Positions 30,679-35,930 of a DNA stretch of 35,930 bases are shown in pieces; position 1 is the first letter of the stretch; each line of letters starts with the position of its first letter. Made by a program: the position numbers and the translations under genes. The notes beneath the pieces were generated by a model that saw only the letters and a program-made list of their open reading frames with translations, had not been told where the DNA came from and did not search any database. Where the stretch lies: positions 1 through 35,930 of the forward strand of contig JACCVL010000115.1 in NCBI GenBank assembly GCA_013698185.1, in the 5' to 3' direction. This stretch comes from Nocardioidaceae bacterium. GTDB taxonomy: Bacteria > Actinomycetota > Actinomycetes > Propionibacteriales > Nocardioidaceae.

Positions 30679-30861
30679 CAGCCACCTCGATCCGGTGTGC
30701 GGCGCGCCCTTCCCCTCGTGACGCCGAGTGGTTCGGTCGGAACCGAAGCTGCACGCTGACCAGACCCACCAGCGCACCCGCGCAGTCAAACATCGACCCC
30801 GCACGGCACCGACGGCGGCCGACGTGTGGGGCCCGGCGGAAGGGAGATGGGTGCGGATGGG

Positions 30862-33192
30862 TCAGGGGTGCGGAGCCGGCTCGGGGGAACCGCCCCGGCC
30901 GGTGCGCGGGGCGGGCAGCGGGTGCACGTCGAGCGCGAGCAGCTGGTCGATGACCGCCGCGTTGCCGGGCCGGTGGAGGAGGAAGCCCTGGGCAGCGTCG
31001 CAGTCTTGTCCGCGGAGGAAGGCGACCTGCTCCTCGGTCTCGACTCCCTCGGCCACGACGCGCAGGCCGAGGCTGTGCGCGAGCGCGATGGTGGCAGCGG
31101 CAATCGGTGCCCCGCCCTGATCGTCGATCGCGTCGATGAACGATTTGTCGATCTTGACCAGATCGACGGGTAGGTCGCGCAACCGCGCCAGGGAGGAGTA
31201 CCCGGTACCGAAGTCGTCGATCGCGATGGACACGCCGAGGTCGCGAAGGCGCTGCACGGTCCGGAAGGCGTCGAGCCGGTCCATCAAGGTGCCCTCAGTG
31301 ATCTCGAGCACCAGCGCCGTCGGGTCCAACGAGGTCTCCGACAGCGTGCCCGCGACGGCCTCGACCAGGTGCGGCTCGCGGACCTGCCGCACGGACAGGT
31401 TGACCGCCACGACGATCGGCTGGCTGGGGAAACGGGTGCGCCAGGTCTTGGCCTGCCGACAGGCCTGGCTGAGCACCCAGCTCCCCAACGGGACGACGAG
31501 CCCGCTGGCCTCGGCAAGGGGGATGAACTCGCTCGGTGCGATGACACCAAGCGACGGGTCGGACCATCGCGCCAGCGCCTCCACGCCGGTCACCTGGCCG
31601 GTGCGGAGATTGAAGATCGGCTGGTAGGCCAGCTGCAGCTGCTGCTGCGAGATGGCCTGCCGAAGACCCGCCTCCAGTGTCAGTCGGCGGACGACTGCCT
31701 CGTGCATGCTCGGCGCAAAGAAGGTGAACCGAGACCGGCCCGCTTCCTTGGCGGCGTACATCGCGAGGTCCGCGTTACGCAACAGGTCCCCGGCCGAGGG
31801 TGACCCGTCCGAGGTGGCGACGCCCACGCTGGCGGTGACCACGAGGTGCCGGTTGCCGAGGTCCAGCGGGACGCTCAGGCGAGCCAGCACATGTTCGGCC
31901 AGCTGACGCAGTCCGGCGAGGTCGGTGTCCTCGACGAGGACGGCGAACTCGTCACCACCGAGCCGTGCGACGGCACCCCGGTCCGACACCGCGTCTAGCA
32001 GTCGCCGGGCCACCGCCTGCAGAACCGTGTCCCCGGTGGCGTGCCCCAGGCTGTCGTTGACGGTCTTGAACCCGTCGAGGTCGACGAAAAGCAGCGCCGA
32101 CGGGGGGCTTCCTTGCCGCTGGGCGAAGGCGTGTTCAAGCCAGCGGCGCAGGAGCTCGCGGTTGGGCAGGTCGGTGAGGGGGTCGTGGGTCGCCTGTCGC
32201 TGGAGCGCCGCTTCGGCTCGCTTGATCCCCGTGACGTCGTGCAGCGCCAGGACCGCGCCCAGCCGCCGGCCATCCGCACCGACGATCGCTCGGCCGTTGG
32301 CGAAGACCGTCCGCCGACCGGCGTCGGAGGCCATCACGACCTCCCGGTTGCGGACGCGCTCACCGCGCAGCGCCCGGGTCAACGGGAGGTCATCGGCCCT
32401 GACCGGAGTGACACCGTCGGGCTCGAACAGGCCGTAGCGCCCGGCGACCTCGTTGCTCGCAGTCGGCTCGATGGGCACGGGATGCAGGTGGTGGGCGGCA
32501 TCGTTGACGACCGTCAACGCGCCGTCCGCATCGGTGGCCAGCACCCCGACATCGAGGTTCTCCAGGACCGCGGCCAAGAGCTCCCGTTCGGTGCTGAGCG
32601 ATAACTCGTGGCGGCCCATGGTCGCGACAATCAGGTGGATCAGCAGGCTCGAGGCGAGCAGGCCGACGACCGGCCCCGCCGCCAGCGGTGGGGGGACCGA
32701 CTCCACGACCAGCACGACCACCGCGAACAACGCACCGTACGCGGAGATGACGCCGACGGCCCGAACGGTCGACAACGACACGGCGCGCCAGTAGCAGGCG
32801 CCGTAGAACAGCCCCACGGCCGGAAAGGCGCTCTCGGGTAGACTGACCACGAGGAGCGCGGCAGCGTCCAGCACGTGCCACCCCACCTGGGACGGTCCGC
32901 GCCGGTACTCGGTGCGCCAGCGCAGCAGCAACCAGCCGACTGCGACGACGTGCGCAGCGCGCCACCACCAGTTCGTGCCCGGAGCCGTCCAGATGCCGGG
33001 AAGCGAGACCAACGCCAGGCCGAAGGCGAACAGCAGGAAGACCCAGCGCACCTGCGCCAGGCCGGATCGCTGTCCCCACCCCGTCAGGGGGCCGTCGTCC
33101 CGCACTCTGCCCCCGGCTCCCGCTGGCGACTGACCAGCGCTCGACTGACCCCACACTGCGGTCGCCTGATGGCTCAAACACCTCGTAGCCAA
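30862..33192 (-). CDS. Membrane PAS-GGDEF-EAL cyclic-di-GMP protein
   Basis: Product of 776 residues. The N-terminal membrane part (about 48-190) has roughly five or six helices. A PAS-like domain (about 203-325) follows with DVGVLATDADGALTVVNDAA and LGAVLALHDVTGIKRAE. The diguanylate cyclase domain has the active-site GGDEF (412-416). The EAL domain (about 505-755) has EALARW, EITEGTLM, DDFGTGYSSL, KIDKSF and VAEGVET, the full phosphodiesterase set. The RxxD inhibitory site normally just before GGDEF is absent (DRGA instead). TTG 33192 is chosen because TACGAT lies 7 nt before it. It is transcribed alone. Confidence 0.92.
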   Translation of the reverse strand: MATRCLSHQATAVWGQSSAGQSPAGAGGRVRDDGPLTGWGQRSGLAQVRWVFLLFAFGLALVSLPGIWTAPGTNWWWRAAHVVAVGWLLLRWRTEYRRGPSQVGWHVLDAAALLVVSLPESAFPAVGLFYGACYWRAVSLSTVRAVGVISAYGALFAVVVLVVESVPPPLAAGPVVGLLASSLLIHLIVATMGRHELSLSTERELLAAVLENLDVGVLATDADGALTVVNDAAHHLHPVPIEPTASNEVAGRYGLFEPDGVTPVRADDLPLTRALRGERVRNREVVMASDAGRRTVFANGRAIVGADGRRLGAVLALHDVTGIKRAEAALQRQATHDPLTDLPNRELLRRWLEHAFAQRQGSPPSALLFVDLDGFKTVNDSLGHATGDTVLQAVARRLLDAVSDRGAVARLGGDEFAVLVEDTDLAGLRQLAEHVLARLSVPLDLGNRHLVVTASVGVATSDGSPSAGDLLRNADLAMYAAKEAGRSRFTFFAPSMHEAVVRRLTLEAGLRQAISQQQLQLAYQPIFNLRTGQVTGVEALARWSDPSLGVIAPSEFIPLAEASGLVVPLGSWVLSQACRQAKTWRTRFPSQPIVVAVNLSVRQVREPHLVEAVAGTLSETSLDPTALVLEITEGTLMDRLDAFRTVQRLRDLGVSIAIDDFGTGYSSLARLRDLPVDLVKIDKSFIDAIDDQGGAPIAAATIALAHSLGLRVVAEGVETEEQVAFLRGQDCDAAQGFLLHRPGNAAVIDQLLALDVHPLPAPRTGRGGSPEPAPHP

Positions 33193-33199
33193 CTGACTG

Positions 33200-33205
33200 A
33201 TCGTA
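33200..33205 (-). promoter_or_regulatory. Putative -10 box of the GGDEF-EAL gene
   Basis: TACGAT on the minus strand, 7 nt before the TTG start; supports TTG initiation on a leaderless mRNA. Confidence 0.45.
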
Positions 33206-33372
33206 AACCGTCAGCCGTCGGAGGGACCGATTATCGTTTCTGGCCCGCGGTTCCCGCGTCGTGCCAGCGACGCTCGCCGCTCAAATCCCAGCGAGTCGCT
33301 TTGCTTGTGACGCCGATCACGGTTGGATCAGGGTCGGTGCCTCACGATGGCAACACACCTGAAGGAGGACGC

Positions 33373-33699
33373 ATGACCGTTGGCTCGGGGCCTGTCGGCA
33401 GCGCCGACTCTGCGAGCACGGCGGATCCGGTGGCCGTTGCCCGACAGCACGCCGGGCGGCTCGCCGCCGCGGTGGAGCAGGTGCGGGCGGCCTACGGCGA
33501 CACCCTCGGGGTGCGCCGGCTGCGGTCCGACGTGAACCGGCTGACCGAGTGCCTCGACGAGCTCGGGCCCCCCTCGCCGGACCACCACCTCTCGGCACCG
33601 GTCACGCTCGAGACAATCCCCGACGAGCCCTACGACGAGTCGCTGTGGGTCGACGTCGAGCACGAGGGACTGGGCGCGCCCGGCAGGCGTGCACCCTGA
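33373..33699 (+). CDS. Small conserved protein leading the SDH operon (Rv0250c-like position)
   Basis: Product of 108 residues, hydrophilic, without membrane helices or cysteines for metal binding. The middle part (VAVARQHAGRLAAAVEQVRAAYGD, then VRRLRSDVNRLTECLDELG) is helical, and the C-terminal part (ETIPDEPYDESLWVDVEHEGLGAPGRRAP) is acidic. In M. tuberculosis a small protein gene (Rv0250c) stands at the same place before Rv0249c-Rv0247c (Sdh1), which suggests a family match, though I rely on position more than sequence. GAAGGAG is 5 nt before the ATG. The stop TGA and the next ATG share one base. Confidence 0.75.
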   Translation: MTVGSGPVGSADSASTADPVAVARQHAGRLAAAVEQVRAAYGDTLGVRRLRSDVNRLTECLDELGPPSPDHHLSAPVTLETIPDEPYDESLWVDVEHEGLGAPGRRAP

Positions 33700-34487
33700 T
33701 GGCCCACGGTGTCCTCGGCCCGCAACGGGCACGCATCCCTGCCAAGACCCTGCGCCAGGACCGGTGGTGGCTGCAGCCGGCCGCGACGTTCGTGGTGTTC
33801 GTCGCCTTCATCGTCTACGCGACATGGCGGGCGTTCGCCGGCGCCGACTACTACTCCACGCCGTACCTGTCGCCGTTCTACTCCCCCTGCCTGAGCACTG
33901 ACTGCGTCGAGGGCGCCAGCGACTTCGGCCAGCCGGTGAGCTGGTTCCCGCTGTCGCCCGCGCTGCTGGTCCTCATCTTTCCGCTGGGCTTCCGGATGAC
34001 GTGCTACTACTACCGCAAGGCCTACTACCGGTCCTTCTGGCTGTCGCCGCCGGCCTGCGCGGTGGCCGAGCCGCACAAGGGATACTCCGGGGAGACCCGC
34101 TTTCCGCTGATCGTCCAAAACGTCCACCGCTGGTTCTTCTACGCCGCGGTGGTGGTCTCGCTGGTGCTCACCTTCGACACCGTGCTCACCTTCCGCGACA
34201 CCGACGGCGAGTGGGGGCACATGGGCCTCGGTTCGCTCATCTTCGTCGTCAACATCGCCCTGATCTGGGGGTACACGCTGTCGTGCCACTCCTGCCGGCA
34301 CGTCGTCGGTGGCCGGTTGAGGCACTTCTCCAAGCATCCGGTGCGCTACCGCGCCTGGACGCTCGTGTCCAGGCTCAACCACAGCCACCCCAAGTGGGCC
34401 TGGTACTCGCTGTTCTCCGTCGCCCTGACCGACCTGTACGTCTACCTGCTGGCCGCCGGCGTCTTCGCCGACCCCCGGTTCTTCTGA
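33699..34487 (+). CDS. Succinate dehydrogenase membrane anchor (Sdh1-type)
   Basis: Product of 262 residues with five membrane helices, the single-polypeptide anchor of actinobacterial Sdh1 (Rv0249c type). Histidines within or near the helices (QNVHRWFFYAAVV, GYTLSCHSCRHVVGG, RLNHSHPKWAWY) are candidates for heme b ligands. It links electron flow from the FAD and Fe-S subunits to the quinone pool. The ATG overlaps the stop of the preceding small gene (TGATG), and sdhA starts 13 nt after its end, so all three are one transcript. Confidence 0.88.
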   Translation: MAHGVLGPQRARIPAKTLRQDRWWLQPAATFVVFVAFIVYATWRAFAGADYYSTPYLSPFYSPCLSTDCVEGASDFGQPVSWFPLSPALLVLIFPLGFRMTCYYYRKAYYRSFWLSPPACAVAEPHKGYSGETRFPLIVQNVHRWFFYAAVVVSLVLTFDTVLTFRDTDGEWGHMGLGSLIFVVNIALIWGYTLSCHSCRHVVGGRLRHFSKHPVRYRAWTLVSRLNHSHPKWAWYSLFSVALTDLYVYLLAAGVFADPRFF

Positions 34488-34500
34488 TGCGGGAGCTTGC

Positions 34501-35930
34501 ATGAGCACGACCGACTTCGAGCGGCAGACCTACGACGTCGTAGTGATCGGCGCGGGCGGCGCGGGGCTGCGGGCCGCCATTGCCGCGCACGACGCGGGCG
34601 CCCGTACGGCGATCGTGTGCAAGTCGCTGCTGGGCAAGGCGCACACGGTGATGGCCGAGGGCGGTATCGCCGCCGCCATGGGCAACGTCTGGTCCGACGA
34701 CAGCTGGCGGGTGCACTTCCGCGACACCATGCGCGGCGGCAAGATGCTCAACAACTGGCGGATGGCCGAGCTGCACGCCCAGGAGGCGCCCGAGCGGGTC
34801 CTCGAGCTCGAGGAGTGGGGCGCGCTGTTCGACCGCACCCCGGAGGGGCTGATCTCCCAGCGCGACTTCGGCGGGCACCGGTTCGCCCGGCTCGCCCACG
34901 TCGGCGACCGTACGGGCCTGGAGATGATCCGCACGCTGCAGCAGCACGCCGTTGCGCTGGGCATCGACGTGTTCATGGAGTGCACGATCACCGAGCTGCT
35001 CAAGGACGGCGACGCGATCGCGGGCGCCTTCGGCTACTGGCGGGAGAGCGGCCGGTTCATCGTGTTCGAGGCGCCGACGGTGGTGCTGGCCACCGGCGGG
35101 ATCGGCAAGAGCTACCAGGTGACGAGCAACTCCTGGGAGTACACCGGCGACGGTCACGCGCTGGCCCTGCGGGCCGGGGCCAGCCTGATCAACATGGAGT
35201 TCGTGCAGTTCCACCCCACCGGGATGGTCTGGCCGCCCAGCGTCAAGGGCATCCTCGTGACCGAGTCGGTGCGTGGCGACGGTGGTGTGCTGCGCAACTC
35301 CGAGGGCAAGCGCTTCATGTTCGACTACATCCCGGAGTACTTCAAGGCCGAGACCGCCGACTCCGAGGCCGAGGCCGACCGCTGGTACACCGACAAGGCG
35401 GCCAACCGGCGACCCCCCGAGCTGCTGCCGCGCGACGAGGTGGCGCGTGCCATCAACGCCGAGATCAAGGCCGGTCGCGGGTCGCCGCACGGCGGGGTGT
35501 TCCTCGACATCGCGTCCCGCCGCGACGCCGCGTACATCCGCAAGCGGCTGCCGAGCATGTACCACCAGTTCAAGGAGCTCGCCGACGTCGACATCACCGC
35601 TGAGGCGATGGAGGTCGGGCCGACCTGCCATTACGTGATGGGGGGCGTCGAGGTGGACCCCGACTCCGGCGCGTCCATCGTGCCCGGGCTGTACGCCGCC
35701 GGTGAGGTCGCCGGTGGCATGCACGGCTCCAACCGCCTCGGCGGCAACTCGCTGTCGGACCTGCTGGTCTTCGGACGTCGCGCCGGCCTCAACGCCGCCT
35801 ACCACGCCAAACGCCTCGCCGGGCGGCTCCCGGCGGTCGACGATGCGGCCGTCCGCGCCGCTGCCGACGTGGCGGTGGCGCCGTTCGCGGCGGCCGTGGA
35901 GGAGTCGGGCCCCGGTGAGAACCCCTACAC
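34501..35930 (+). CDS. sdhA: Succinate dehydrogenase/fumarate reductase flavoprotein subunit, partial
   Basis: The first 476 codons are visible; the frame stays open at the window's end. The FAD-binding DVVVIGAGGAGLRAA (12-26), KAHTVMAEGGIAAAMGN with the histidine that carries covalent FAD, EFVQFHPTGM and VTESVRGDGG with catalytic Arg, GPTCHYVMGGV, and GGMHGSNRLGGNSLSDLLVFGR are all present. It oxidises succinate to fumarate on the cytoplasmic face. GGGAG is 5 nt before ATG 34501. The iron-sulphur subunit should lie just beyond the window. Confidence 0.96.
   Translation, partial: MSTTDFERQTYDVVVIGAGGAGLRAAIAAHDAGARTAIVCKSLLGKAHTVMAEGGIAAAMGNVWSDDSWRVHFRDTMRGGKMLNNWRMAELHAQEAPERVLELEEWGALFDRTPEGLISQRDFGGHRFARLAHVGDRTGLEMIRTLQQHAVALGIDVFMECTITELLKDGDAIAGAFGYWRESGRFIVFEAPTVVLATGGIGKSYQVTSNSWEYTGDGHALALRAGASLINMEFVQFHPTGMVWPPSVKGILVTESVRGDGGVLRNSEGKRFMFDYIPEYFKAETADSEAEADRWYTDKAANRRPPELLPRDEVARAINAEIKAGRGSPHGGVFLDIASRRDAAYIRKRLPSMYHQFKELADVDITAEAMEVGPTCHYVMGGVEVDPDSGASIVPGLYAAGEVAGGMHGSNRLGGNSLSDLLVFGRRAGLNAAYHAKRLAGRLPAVDDAAVRAAADVAVAPFAAAVEESGPGENPY

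Noticed and set aside
30734-30749. Small inverted repeat TTCGGT/ACCGAA upstream of the Nudix-kinase gene
   Set aside because: Only 6 bp, with no link to a promoter or stop that I can support.
34375-35805. Minus-strand open frame of 476 codons opposite sdhA
   Set aside because: It is antisense to an unmistakable sdhA and has composition from codon-phase GC bias only.

Overview
The window is chromosomal DNA of a high-GC actinomycete (Actinomycetota). The evidence is the strong G+C bias, the mycothiol gene mshB, a SigE/RseA/HtrA envelope-stress cluster, the actinobacterial succinylase-type lysine genes dapC, dapD and dapE, and many start codons that sit directly behind a -10-like hexamer (leaderless transcripts). 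Gene content follows the Mycobacterium tuberculosis Rv1170-Rv1234 neighbourhood closely, with local inversions and insertions. No rRNA, tRNA, CRISPR array, insertion sequence or prophage was seen, and genus cannot be read from the sequence.

Layout. 1-2647: start of a general-stress-type membrane protein, an EamA exporter and an OFA-family MFS transporter carrying an extra C-terminal helix. 2727-6071 (+): MgtE-N/CBS protein, DUF1003 protein, mrp and tatB. 6087-8579 (-): sigE, rseA and htrA, the envelope-stress operon. 8706-9411: O-methyltransferase. 9669-10359 (-): YdhR-like protein and DUF3117. 10546-12173 (+): paaX plus a PaaG-like isomerase. 12170-14473 (-): M14 carboxypeptidase, tag, an SRPBCC protein and a DivIVA-domain protein. 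14508-22069: folP2, LOG-like, dapE, a two-domain VOC protein, dapD, a muralytic protein, dapC and the 7Fe ferredoxin. 22174-30678: GNAT, flavin reductase, small membrane proteins, VanW, mshB, an S9 peptidase and a Nudix-kinase fusion. 30862-33192 (-): a GGDEF-EAL protein. 33373-35930 (+): Sdh1-type succinate dehydrogenase operon, with sdhA running off the window.

Themes. Cell-wall and lysine/DAP supply (dapC, dapD, dapE, VanW, muralytic protein), envelope quality control (SigE-RseA-HtrA, TatB), Fe-S and redox functions (Mrp, ferredoxin, SDH, MshB) and several transporters lie together.

The most unusual feature is a set of six short arrays, 16 units in all, of a 16-nt sequence (sense GATCCGCGGATTCTGG) repeated with an exact 22-nt period. 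Each array begins 15-27 nt after a stop codon and points the same way relative to the gene it follows. The core ATCCGCGGAT is self-complementary, so any two neighbouring units can form a 10-bp RNA hairpin. I read this as a candidate undescribed 3'-end (termination, processing or protein-binding) element family.
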